Shown: positions 46,401 to 57,784 of the stretch, one piece after another
Numbering within the stretch: position 1 is the stretch's first letter
Layout: every line of letters starts with the position of its first letter
Source of the DNA: Lactarius indigo
Lineage: Eukaryota; Basidiomycota; Agaricomycetes; Russulales; Russulaceae
Assembly (NCBI GenBank): GCA_025766275.1
Contig: JAFKAC010000003.1
Location: 1,612,001-1,676,000 of the forward strand
Direction of reading: 5' to 3'
DNA: 64,000 nt
Position numbers and translations under genes: made by a program
Notes under the pieces: generated by a model
What the model saw: only the letters and a program-made list of their open reading frames with translations
Databases searched by the model: none
Told to the model about the DNA's origin: nothing

Positions 46401-47378
46401 ACGGCTTCGTCAGTCTTGGTCCCTTCTGAGTGCGAGGCAGCTTCGTCGCTCTCCGTTAGTTGTACGAGGTAGGCGCGACCATCTGATGTGATCCAAGACT
46501 CGACGTCTATACCACGGAGCGATGAGATGTTCGAAACTGCGACTGAATCTATAATAGAAAATGGGAAAACGGTCGCGTTATATGTGCACGACTGACCATT
46601 CGAGTCGACGAGCCAGTGGAAGTGGTCGCTATGGTCGCTAAGTGTCCAATTCTCGTAGCCATAACCCCTATTTTCTTCTTCATCGCGCGAGTCTGATTCA
46701 TTGGTCACTGGCCAGGGTATGCGCTGGACCGATGGTGGGTTCCTCGTCGAGAAGAGGATGTAGTGTTTTCGTGGAGATACGCTGCATATAACGTGAACTG
46801 ATACGCAAATGTGCCAGAAAAACACACCTACCTAAGAAGATGCCCCTCCACCCGGATGACACCCTCAAAGCGTATTACAAGCGCCTGCAACGGTAGAGCT
46901 TCTCCTGGCCCGGAAAGGAATGTGCGTAAAGTACTGGGTCCCAACCGAGGATTACCATAGGGTGTTTCGTCCAACTTTTGATGTAAGGACGCAAGAATCA
47001 GGTATGATTTTGTGGTCTGAAATAGGGTTCGATACAAGCCACTATGCTCGTGTGTGAGACTACACACCTGAATGACAAGTCGCGTTCCATCCGTAGACCA
47101 GTGAGCCGATAGATTTTCCCCATGTTCTTGGACACTAGTCGACGTTCTCGAAAGGTATGCGAGAATGGCCAACGGCTAAATAATAATTAGCGCCAGGCAT
47201 ACGTGGGCTCGATGTGTGATCACACCCTGACGCGCCAAATCGCGACACCACCCCTTGTCAACGCGCAGAATAATGATTTGTGGGGGCTTGGTGTTATTCT
47301 AAGCACGGGTTCTAATGGCGCATTGGGCAGTGGCGGGGCCGTGCAGAATTGGCGGGCGATGGAAGTGGGAAAATACAT
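43451..47378 (-). CDS. RIC1: RIC1, subunit of the Ric1-Rgp1 GEF
   Basis: Ric1 with Rgp1 activates Ypt6/Rab6 at the Golgi. The N-terminus MYFPTSIARQFCTAPPLPN opens the WD40-like beta-propeller half (VAIWRVRPLAILAYLSR, SAHWSTDGTRLVIQ, CAMEWSSDGYVLAVGWEKGW, DLFWGPGNFELLVL). The C-terminal RIC1 domain has HREPLANPVVILSLVDNSLL, MVGGELVLLKP, FFAHALEILLHTVVE and MTHWRRLFDIVGNPKTLFE, ending AQPFMFEIDRG. There are at least 14 short introns. The junction near 46320-46400 could not be closed in phase and may hold a one-base indel or a weak donor. The start at 47378 is chosen because MYFPT is the usual family start; an open frame continues upstream of it. Confidence 0.91.
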
Positions 47379-47696
47379 GAACGGATTTGTAGAGTTTGCC
47401 ACGGACCAGCGTTGGCTCAGAGGTTGGCTCTGGCGCGCAAAACCGCCATCCCTTTGACAGTGTGCAGAGAATAAGTCAATTTGAATACTTAAACGTAGCA
47501 TGGTATGGGGACACGTCGCAAGCACTCTCAATCAACTCAATACTTGTACGTGCAACTCATGATACTAATACAATGCAAGGTGCCCGGGCCAATGATGTGC
47601 AAATGAGGGGGGATATATTCTGTGAGGTGGGGTAAGCGAACCCCTCCTGGATTCACGGTAGTTTTGAGAAAAGCGATTCGATCCGTCACGAGCCAT
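47379..47696. other. Intergenic RIC1 promoter / UPS1 3' flank
   Basis: About 320 bp in tandem orientation. No gene or repeat is seen. Confidence 0.4.
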
Positions 47697-48493
47697 TTAG
47701 TCCCAGTGGGAGGAATCGCCCGCTTCGGGGACTTGGTGGGGCTCCGATAGAAATTGGTCAGACGTGCGATTCGCCGTGAGACGACTGGCGCTGGTGGGGT
47801 TAAGGTACGACGAACTCAGTGTCATGGGCTGCTGGCGAGCCTGACGGATGAGATCGAGAATTAGGGTAACACCTTCACGCGACTGGGAGCAGCGTCTCAG
47901 GAATGAGTGTTGGTTTAATGAAAATGACGCACCCGTTGGACGTTCTTCCTGAAGCGCGCGAGGCCGTAGTTCTCAATTTGTTTCGTGAGGCCCCATCCAA
48001 ACCCTGAAACAATTCGAGCTTCCGTAGTCTGCAAAGTTTTCCTTGAAACATCGCTTTGAGTCTGGTGTGAAGAACCGAAGAATATCTACAAACCCTTCTC
48101 CCAATTGATTGAAAGTTTGGGTCTCGTGTATTTGCATGGCCTTGACGTGCTCGAGGTTCCGCGTGAGACAGCGTACTACCTTCCCGTGTGGGTCTACTTC
48201 ACTCTCTTCGATGATCCAGCTTTCCGAACGAGAAATGATGCCCTTTGGCGCCCATCTCGGTAACGTCGCCTTCTTGAGGATAAGACGAGTGGTAAGAAGA
48301 GAACCAGAGGACGTGAATTCACGCGAGATCACATCACACGAAAGGACGTGTGAGGCATAGGGGTTTGGATAGCGCAAGAAAAACGCGAGAGATACAATGG
48401 GCCAGGGATCGCTGGGGCGCGTCAGATATATACACCAGAGGCTGAAAAGAACCATACGCACTCGTACAAGAAGGATTGCGAAAAAAACTTCAT
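47697..48493 (-). CDS. UPS1: UPS1-like PRELI/MSF1 domain protein
   Basis: Ups1 with Mdm35 moves phosphatidic acid between mitochondrial membranes for cardiolipin synthesis. Exon 1 is only 32 nt (MKFFSQSFLY) and joins by a GTGCGT..CAG intron to DDPWPIVSLAFFLRYPNPYA. Then come ASHVLSCDVISREF, TTRLILKKATLPRWAPK, SESWIIEESEVDP and TRNLEHVKAMQIHE. After a second intron TTEARIVSGFGWGL and YGLARFRKNVQRSREGV complete the fold. The RNLxH and WIIExSxVxP signatures fit the Ups1 branch rather than Ups2/3. A Ser/Pro-rich tail ends SHWD. A start at the ATG near 48463 would lose the MKFFSQ strand, so 48493 is preferred. Confidence 0.9.
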
Positions 48494-48630
48494 TGAAAAC
48501 AACGACCCCAGCTCCTAGATACCGAAAGAACCAAGGGTGAGGAGGTGGTCGTTTCGGGTAAGGCGGTCACACGTATGCGAGATCAGATCTATACTCTATC
48601 TAAGCAAGTCCATCTTATCTTATCTATTCC

Positions 48631-50131
48631 TCATTCGTAGTTATTGTCCTTCACCACTCCCTCCTCAGAGACTTCAAACCGCAATCCATCGTGCGACGGG
48701 CGCAACCAGATCTTCTTTCCTTCATCCACAAGGTCGATACATTGTTTCTCTATTGCGGTCGGATTGTCGATAGTCTTTCCACCAACGTGTTCGCCAATGG
48801 TGACATACTCTTCGTGAGACACCTCGTGTCCAAAGCCGATCAAATAGGTGCGTTGCGCGTTGATTCTCCTTGCGACATTGACAGCCTCCCTTATCCCATA
48901 GTGAGATATATGCGCTATGGGTCGCAGACAGTCCACGATAGCGACGGCGTAGCGATGTGAGGGATTGTTGACGGAAGGTTGATTTATCACGGCCCACGAC
49001 TCGTCAGAGATCCACGATACATCAGAGAGATAGATCACGGAATCCTGAATCTTGAATGCATGGCACAAGTACGGGTAGAGTTCTGGGACGCCCTGGCCAT
49101 CGTTAACACTCGCAAGCGGCTGACGTGATGGCAGGGCTGGCGCTGCTAGGTGGTGCCAGAAGATGTGCTGGTGGATCGGGTTTTGGCGTAGAAGGGGTCT
49201 TTGTTGGCGTAGAAGGCTGTGGTGGTAACCGGTGTAGGAGCGAACGCAGGCGGGGCGGCAGCAGCCCATAGACGACCGTGCTTGCACTTCACTCGATGTC
49301 GTGAATACACCACATACCGCAAAATAAACGAGTGGCCGAGATTACCTTCAAATGGTGTGATTACAACACCTGAATCCGCAACATCAATTGGTACCTTGTC
49401 TTCGAAAATGTGCCACTTGAATTCAGGAATCTGGGATACGAATGATCAGAGACAGTTTAATCGTCATGGGGCCCTTGCTCACATCGCCACCTCCGGATGC
49501 ATATTCTCTAGCAACCATGTAGGGGAAGGAGCGCTCCACTTCAGCGAAAGTTGCCTGAGACGCGTAGACGTCGATAAACTTCTGTATTGACCCCCTCAGA
49601 GTCCATCCTGGTGAAGGGATGAGTACGCGTGACCATCATAGTACTAGTGAACCCACCACGAAGATCATCCAACCCATTCATGGCTGGTAATCAACTGTGA
49701 ATCAATATATGAAGGTCTTTGCATCTAGGCAAGGCTCACCATCGGCGTGAGCATGACTGATCAGCACGGCGTCGATGTGTCGCAGCCCATACTTTGGGAA
49801 CCACTCGACGGCAGCCGCCTGGAAATTTTTGCCTACATCAATGACAATGGTCCTGATTTACAGTCATTTCCCAATCATGCAAGATGACGTGCTGGCGAAC
49901 GTACCTCTTCTTCCCATCTTTTCCTTCAATGCGCATAACTGCCGATGTATTCCTCCTTATATTCTTTTTGCCTTCAGCCTTGAGGGTGGAGAGGCATGTC
50001 TTGCAAGGTGCGTCGCTCTTAGGAGCAGTGAGGCATGACACATTGGGTAGGCTGCTCGATGTGCCAGTACCAAGGAAAATGAATTCGATCCCAGAGGCAG
50101 CCTGTATCAAATGCGTAGGATTATCAGGCAT
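48631..50131 (-). CDS. PhnP-like metallo-beta-lactamase-fold hydrolase
   Basis: The protein starts MPDNPTHLIQAASGIEFIFL and GTGTSSSLPNVSCL, with a Cys pair (CKTCLSTL). The metal site is VLISHAHADAMNGLDDLRGW, an HxHxD motif as in PhnP and the fission-yeast hydrolase C777.06c family. ITPFE..HGR and FKIQDSVIYLSDVSWI follow, with CLRPIAHISHYG and LIGFGHEVSHEEY near the end. About five introns join well. Between about 49245 and 49130 the frame is ambiguous: HGRLWAAAPPAFAPTP lies in one frame and GVPELYPYLCHAFKIQDS in another. Either a weak GTTACC-donor intron of about 108 nt or compensating indels is needed. A phosphodiesterase activity is likely; the substrate is unknown. Confidence 0.82.
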
Positions 50132-51034
50132 ATCTGGGGAAGCTGGCTGATGAGGTTGATACGTTGATAGTGGGTAGCCTTATTATAAATTGCTCTATAT
50201 GACGCCACCCATCACGAGAAGCGGCGCGGATATATGTTGTACATGGATTTACATATATAGAGGGATGGAGTAGTGCCCTGTAGTGCCCCACTGTGACTAC
50301 AATTACTGGTACATTCCGTTACCAATACCGACATACCTATACCTATCAAGACAGTCACTACGCCATAGAGACAACGGTATACATTCGTTTGTTTCCCTCA
50401 GCCGGCTCTCAAAAATAAAAATAAACAAAGGTATCACAACCTCCTGAGATCAACGCCTACGCTTCATGTCGCTTTAGTGCCTGTCATTGTCTTCGCTGCA
50501 CCAATTGGTATTGGGTCCAATTTCTTGTTCTCCCACTTGAAGGTCTCAACAACTCTGACTCTCGCAACGGCCACACGAATGGATCCGTTATGCTATTGGA
50601 GTTGTTGTTGGAGATGAAGGTTTCCTTTCTACCAGCCGCGATTCGCGGAATGTTTCCCTCTGAGTGGTGGGCACACTAGAACTGATCTTTGTGCGCAAGA
50701 TATGAGGGTCAACTGGGAACACCTTTACTTCTCCTCGCTGGTATGATAGGATAGATCAGCGGATCCAGCTAGTATACTGGCAGCATCGTAGTAGACAACG
50801 TCACGCGGACGAGGTTGCCGAGCGGGATGGAGGGCGGTGCCTCTTGACAGAGGGGGACGTGATTGACTGTGATGCTGACTTCTGTATTATGCGTGGGCTG
50901 GAAACTGTCAGAGAAGTGCAAGCCGCGCAACGTGCAGTGTTTGGTGAACCCTTAGAATAGCCAATGACACTCTCATCCCTGTCAATACTACTACCCACCA
51001 CAAGGTGGCCCTCCTATTCTCGTTAGCTAGTAGC
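50132..51034. other. Long intergenic region without clear gene
   Basis: About 900 bp between the MBL-fold gene start and the DRG1 stop, both minus. It has AT-rich parts and a small minus-strand frame (51001-50801) without recognisable features. It could hold regulatory sequence or an unrecognised RNA. No tRNA-like or repeat structure was noticed. Confidence 0.4.
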
Positions 51035-53050
51035 CTACTTCGTGAATACTGCAGGATGTTGACAACGGTTTCATAACCCTATGTATGATTCAAGCACGCA
51101 CTTGAAACTACATCTTCGTCTTGCACAAGGTGAGTAAGTCCAACCTTCTGCGCATAAGGGGCGAATTTGGAAGATTTTCCCTGTGAAGATGTAAGGGGAG
51201 GTGAGCTACCAGTGAGACCTTCGAATAAGGGCGCTGTGCCAGGATATATCTCACCCTAAGAATGATTCAGGCTTCGTAAGCCGAAAGAGGAAGAAGAGGA
51301 AATAGAACTGACCAAACGAGTGCGTAACGGAAATTTGTTGCCAACGACCGATGAACCCCGTTGCAAACATCCTGAATAATACATGAGTATCGGAAGATGG
51401 TGGCGCTTTATTAAGGACCTCGATAGTGGAGCCCTTGCGCATGCAGATTGGGTCAAAGAGATCTGGAGGGGCACCTCTCTTTTTTGTGTAGACTTTCACA
51501 AGGCCAAGGTCGTCCCATATGCGATCAATGAGATACTTCAAGCTGCGTAGGATTAATGGTGCGGCATCTCAGCATGTATTATAGCTCACTTAAGGTCCAT
51601 TTCGCAGCTGAATGACAACTGTGTGGTCATCATGAGCCAAACGGTCCATCGTCTCGAGACCGATAGCATCGATTTTATTATAGACATCTGGAGATCATGT
51701 ATGTAAGCTTCCAGGGGCTGCAGGCGCCAGACGCACAAAGGCATGGTATGTATTTCCGCGTGCCTGTGGGGTACATGAGACAGACACAACACTCAGAAGT
51801 GAGGATCGTCAACCTATCAGAATGTCGATGAACTCGTCCGTAGTGATCTTGGGATAATTATTTTTGTGGCCGAAGTAATAGGAAGGATACGACGAACATC
51901 TTCTCGGATCATCACATCGCAATTGTGTAACTTATCTGGAGATCGACTTGAGAACCACGATGTGAGAAAGAGGGAGCCACACACAGCTAGCTAGGATGGT
52001 CCGTATTGTTTTTTCGTCCGTCTTGGTGAGTTTCACAGTAGCAGTTAACTGAAAATCACTTAGAATAGTGGTAAAACGCGACAGTATGGGCGCACCGTAA
52101 TCTGCAAAAAAAATGTGCGTAAGAGGAAGGACAATCACATATTTGAGATTTCTCACTCCACCAGTTGTTTTTCGTTTGAAGACAACGTCTGGTTTCTTCT
52201 TATTGAGGCGAATTCCGACAGCATCCAGTTCGATCTCTAACAGCCGACGTTGTTCCTCTGATTTGGTAGCATCCAGCATTATCAGGATCAAATCTGCTGT
52301 TTTTGCAGTTGAAACGACTTGTCGACCGCGACCGCGGCCTTGGCTAGCCCCTTCCACAATACCCGGAAGATCAAGGAGTTGTATTCTTGCACCTTTGTAT
52401 TCAATAACGCCAGGAATGGCCTGTTCAAGTATTCCATTAGTGCTTTGACACCGAATACCCTATTTCAGGAAACTCACGGTAAGGGTTGTGAACTCGTAAG
52501 CGGCGGACTCGGAGGCCGTATGCGTTACTTTGCTCAGAAGGGTTGACTGAGGGGCGTACACAGCTGGAGTATAAGAATATAGAAGGGGAACGTACCTTTC
52601 CAACCGAAGGAAAGCCAATCAGGGCCACGCGAGCATCCCCCGACTTTTGTACATCAAATCCAGTTCCAGGGCCACCGGATTTCGTGGTAGGTTCCAAGAG
52701 CTGAGCGCGGTAACGTGCAAGCTTTGCTTTTAGCAATCCTAGATGGTACTCTGTGGCCTACCCGGACGGGGTGTTGAGTTGTCAATGGTGCACGAGAGGC
52801 TCGATCCATCCACCTTATTCTTCTGCGCTGTGATATAAGCCTGAGGTTAGTTGTGTATGCTAGTAAGAGCAAATTATAACTGTACTTCTGGCCATCTCCT
52901 CTATGTATAGCTGTCAAGACTGCGATCTGGGATGCGGCATAGGGTACGAGCTAGCTCACCCTCTATCTCTTTGATCTAGGTGGTAGACATAAGCATCGAG
53001 TACACTCGGTCTAGTGTCCAGCTTTTACATACTTTTTCTACGACGCCCAT
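51035..53050 (-). CDS. RBG1: DRG1/RBG1 developmentally regulated GTPase
   Basis: A TRAFAC-class ribosome-associated GTPase. MGVVEK, a split N-terminal helix (IKEIEEEMARTQKNKATEYH), [20 protein letters not shown] and [17 protein letters not shown] lead to [40 protein letters not shown] and a TGS-like end. The last intron (donor GTGCGT) gives EDVVSIFTK at 51035, close to the yeast end. A 6-nt microexon (52096-52101, encoding IT) follows KTTGG. Two frame breaks occur in conserved sequence: an extra base at about 51612 between TVVI and SCEMDL, and a missing G at the donor after YALVW at about 51300. Eleven or more introns. An extra segment after YALVW is present before [14 protein letters not shown]. 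Confidence 0.94.
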
Positions 53051-53107
53051 GATGAGAGTAAGTGCGGGTTTGGGAGAGATCGGCCCGGATCAATAACGCT
53101 ACTTGAA

Positions 53108-56100
53108 ATGCCACTACCACGGCATATACCCAGCTTGTACCCACATACAGAAGTAGAACCTCCTCCAGAAGATGAGGTTTACGAGGATTCATGGGACATT
53201 CAGCAATCCAGACCCATTTCCTTCACTACGGCTTCCGCCAATAGTTCCACACTCCCAGGATCTGTCCGCCTCAAGTCTCGCCTCAAAACATACTCTCCCG
53301 CAGGTTCCTTCGGCAGCCCCCCTTCATCTGCCTCTTCATCCACTCAAATACCTCAGTACTATGCGAGGTATCACGACATTTTCACTCAGTTCCTCATGCG
53401 ATACGGTTCTGGCTCTGGCTCCGAGGATCCTAGAAATGACCTCGATAGCCAGTATTTCCAGTTTCAAAGAGGCCCGAATCAGTCTGTTGATACCGGGGAT
53501 AGTGACGAGGAAGACTTCGGGCGCACATTGTTGGATAGCTCCGGTGATGTTCGGGATATGTTTTCCTCGTTGCTAGAGTCCGAATCGATTGAACCAGAAA
53601 CACCGGAAGACAGAGAGCGGCTCGAGTGGCAGACCATGCTTGCATCAGTGCTGGATGGCGACGTGCTAAAGTCAGAGAAGACACGCATAGCCGTGGCCCT
53701 CGCCACTTCTGGTGAAGAACAAGACAAATATAACCATAACCTCTGGTTGGGCATCAGGGCCAAGATCAGGGGGACGGACGAAGAGGAAGAGAAGAAAAGA
53801 GTTGAGGATCTGAGACTCAGAACAGTTGATCCCGTCATCAATGAAGTATTGACCTTCCGCGCTAGAGACCTCGAGAGCGGGGATGATCCCGGAGCCATTG
53901 CCCTACAACAGGTGGACGAGGTGTTGCGGCACCTGGATATCGTACACACGTTGTATCCAACACATAAAGCCCTCCACCTTGACAAGCCTGTTGTTGCTGA
54001 ACCGGATTTCCAAGCCCATAGAGATGCTCTTATTACGTGGTCTACCATCTTCACCTCTCTTCGCCGCCAGATCAATGTCTTACGGAAGTGGACAGGAAGC
54101 GAGACTTTGGACGTCACTGCACCCGTCACAAATGCGGAGAGCCCTTTAGGTCCCCGCTACACCCCTGGTGACAACGGCCCTGTTGCGGACGGTTCCACGT
54201 TCCTGGAAAGAGCCATGAAGGAAGAGTCGATACAAATGACCTTCGCAAAAGGTTTCATGACAACTGTGCACTCTCTCATCGGCGCTTCTCGAGATGCTCA
54301 AGTCAACTTGGCTCACCTTCTGAGGAAGATGAACCTCCCATCCTTCGAACGAGAGCTGGTCCCCCTGATTTCCTTTCCAACGCAACTTGCTTTAGCGAGC
54401 TTACGGGTTCGGTTGGACTATGCACAGAAGTTGAAGGAGCCGGCCATCATAATTATTGACCAAATGATAGATGACCTCAAACTCAACATCGGGATTGCAT
54501 GCACGCTGAAGCGGCAATACGAAGCCTTTCTTTCTCCTGACCCAGGAGGCAATTGGAATCTACCACCTTGTATCAGCGATAATTATGACTCCGTCGTATT
54601 AGAGGCACTGAGCTTCTTCTTTAAATTGATCCACTGGAAACTGAAGAGCGGCGCCAAGGACATCTACTTCAAAGAGACCGACCTTATAGAAAGCCAGTGG
54701 CCAACTTTCAACGACGTCGCATTGACTGTTCCGGGTGGAGCATCGGTGGTTGCGGAGCAATTATGGTATGTAGAACCCTGTTTAGAGTCTCTTTGTATCT
54801 GACAGTGCGAGCAGTGCGCTCACTAACAAGTTGATGGTCCGCGTCACGAATTTCTTTGACGCACAACTTCACCTACCTGTTTCTCAACGGCCGACATCCG
54901 GTCAGCGGCGAAGGCCGGGTCCCAGCGTCAACGGATATGTGCGCGCCGCGTCGCAGCAAGATATGGATGACGAACAAATGATCAGTTGGTATAGCAAAAT
55001 CTTGGACAGCGTCCGCCTACGATACCGTAAGCTACAGCGCTTTGTTCGGTGAGGATGTCTTGTCTCCTTCGTGTTGTGTCTGCTTATATCTGATATCCGC
55101 TGAGGCTTGTTTGCCAGAGGTACAATAACTCGGCGGAGTATACTCTGGAGGACGTCCAGATCGACCTTTTCATTGCTCAGCTAGTGGAAACGGATCATTT
55201 CCTTGTTTTCACGCAAACATATGAAGAGGAAGGAACATATATTATTGCCTCAAGATCTTTACGGAATCACCCAGATTATATTCGTCGAATGCTTTTGGAA
55301 GCCTTTCATGTAACTGAACAACTCGAAGATGATGGGCGCAAGATTGTCGACATCTATGATCTTCACACGGAGTTCCCAGATGAGGCTGGATACCTTCTCA
55401 TTTTGTCCCCTCGCAGCCGATTTCTCTGGAACGGGCTTGTCCTGGTTCTAGAAATCCCTAAGATCGACCTGGGTTTGAAGGATGACCGGGTTCGCCTTAT
55501 TGCCGATGGTGGACAACACAGGCTAGCGTTGGCTAAAAAAGAGTTCACCGAAGTTTTCCTCGCAGTGGATGAAGACGGCGACCAACTTGATATCAAGCCT
55601 GCGCTCTGCATCGTAGAACAACAAGCCCACCTGCCCGCCGTCAACAGAGAGATGAGGAAGATCAATCGCGCTACCAATCGACTCGCAGAATCTACTATTG
55701 AATCTGTCCAGCATGTCCGCGACACACTCCGAGAAACCAGCAGGCGTCAAGACCTTTTGGAGAGTTGGTATTTATTTGCCTCCGAGCACGGCCAGCACGC
55801 ACAGAAGTCTATGGACCGATCTACGCTTCTCAAGTTCAATCGGACCCTTGTTAAGCTCGCCATTTCGTGGGTCTCCTTCATTTGTGACGATTGCGACCCA
55901 AATGAACGGAAAACGTTCAAGTGGGCCGTCAACGCACTGGAATTTACACTCCATCGCACACGCAACAACATTCTTCAGCTCCCTCAAGACCAGTTTGAGA
56001 TGCTTCGGCAGAAAGTGGCAAGCTGCATGACACTTCTTATCAGTCACTTTGATATTCTTGGGGCGCGTTCCACTTTCGAGGCGAGTAAGGAGAAGGAAAT

Positions 56101-57571
56101 GCGGGGTGAACGGCGTCAGGAGACCCCTTTGGACGCGGAGGAGATATTCTCCTCGTTTGGTCACAACGAGCGGTTGGTCGCTGCCGGTTATTTGGAACCG
56201 TCGATCAACGAATTTTGGGAGAAGACGTCACACGCACTTGAGAAGCTGGAGAGCGCGATGGCCGCCGTGACATCGGAGCAACGTATGGCTGGCCGCGTAC
56301 TTGATGACGAGAAGCTCGAGGACCAATCGGCCGTTTTCCTTGCGTCATTTAGCTCTAATATCTCGATTCGCTGGCAACAGGGGAGATTCATCGGCGCAGG
56401 CGCATTCGGTTCCGTGTACTCCGCAGTCAACTTAGATTCTGGTTCCCTGATGGCCGTGAAGGAGATCAGATTCCAAGAGCTGGCTGGTTCGCCTAGTCTT
56501 TACCAACAAATCCGTGACGAGCTTCGCGTTATGGAGATGTTGCGCCACCCCAACGTCGTTGAGTATTATGGAATCGAAGTGCATCGAGACAAAGTTTACA
56601 TCTTCGAAGAGTTTTGTCAAGGCGGAAGTTTGGCTGCTCTTTTGGAACTTGGACGCATCGAGGACGAGCACATCATACAGGTCTATACCATGCAGATGCT
56701 GGAAGGACTGGCGTACCTTCATTCCAAGGGCATTGCCCACCGCGATATCAAACCAGACAGTGAGTAGGAAGCCACACCTTGTTTCCCCACTAATCCGCCA
56801 TGAACGAATAGATATTTTACTCGATCACCTCGGTGTCATCAAGTTCGTAGATTTTGGGGCGGCAAAGATTCTTGCAAGAAACCACCGCACAATGTTACGA
56901 TCTCGTCGTCCAACTGAAGGTGCTTTCGGCGGCGGGCTTGGTGTGGGCATGAGCAGTAGTTTAACCGGCACCCCGATGTATATGTCCCCGGAGGTCATCA
57001 AGAACGACAATAGCGGCCGACACGGCGCCATGGACATCTGGTCCATGGGATGCGTCGTGCTTGAATTCGCGACGGGAAAGAAACCGTGGAGCCATCTGGA
57101 CAACGAGTGGTGCGTGTGGAATAGTAGTTTTCCCACCCCAGGAAAGTCTCATATAGGATGACTAGGACCATCATGTACCACATCGGTGTTGCTACTCAAC
57201 ACCCACCGCTCCCAGAATCCGATCAACTCAGCGAACCCGGCATTAACTTTACCAAGGCATGTCTTACCGTGGACCCAACACGGAGACCGAGTGCATTCGA
57301 ACTCATGGACCACCCATGGATGCTGGACTTCCGGAAGGCACTGCAAAATTATGATGAGACCGACATGACCAAGAGCTCTCCACGTGGGATGCCAACCGAA
57401 GATGCATACGAGTCAACAACAATCCCGTGCCAAACTGCTATCCAAGAAAAGGAAATCGAAGGCGTCCGCTGCGCTTCACCTAATCCATCATCTGGCAGTG
57501 CTGAGAGCCCATTATCAATTGGAAGCAGCACCCTATCAGAGGCGCTAATCAATGATTCGAACGATTATTGA
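53108..57571 (+). CDS. SSK2: SSK2/SSK22-type MAP kinase kinase kinase (HOG pathway)
   Basis: Five exons (53108-54765, 54815-55048, 55120-56759, 56812-57109, 57166-57571) give about 1411 residues, all in phase. The N-terminal half is the Ssk2-type regulatory region (QYYARYHDIFTQFLMRYGSG, LEWQTMLASVLDGDVLKSEK, YNHNLWLGIRAKIRG). The STE11-class kinase domain has GAGAFGSVYSAVN (Gly loop), MAVKEIRF (Lys), HRDIKPDN, FVDFGAAK (DFG), TGTPMYMSPEVI and DIWSMGCVVLE. It should phosphorylate a Pbs2-type MAPKK under osmotic stress after Ssk1 binding. That pathway role is known for the family and inferred here. Only 57 bp separate its ATG from the divergent DRG1 ATG. The tail is Ser-rich. Confidence 0.93.
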
Positions 57572-57784
57572 CAGATACATCAGGAGTGCCACGCGCCCCC
57601 TATGTCACTTTCACGAACTTGGCTATTTTTATACACGAGCATATGTACGAGTAGCGCTATATCATTTTTCGAACATAGAAAGATCACCTCGATGTTGTTT
57701 CAATATAAGTTACATAGCAGCGGCGGTCAGACCACTCCAAAAGCCATTGATACAGAACATAAAATTTAAAACGACGACACAGGG

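Noticed and set aside
55049..55119. Apparent frameshift in SSK2 before RYNNSAEYTLED
   Set aside because: Using the acceptor CCAGAG instead of CCAG restores the frame.
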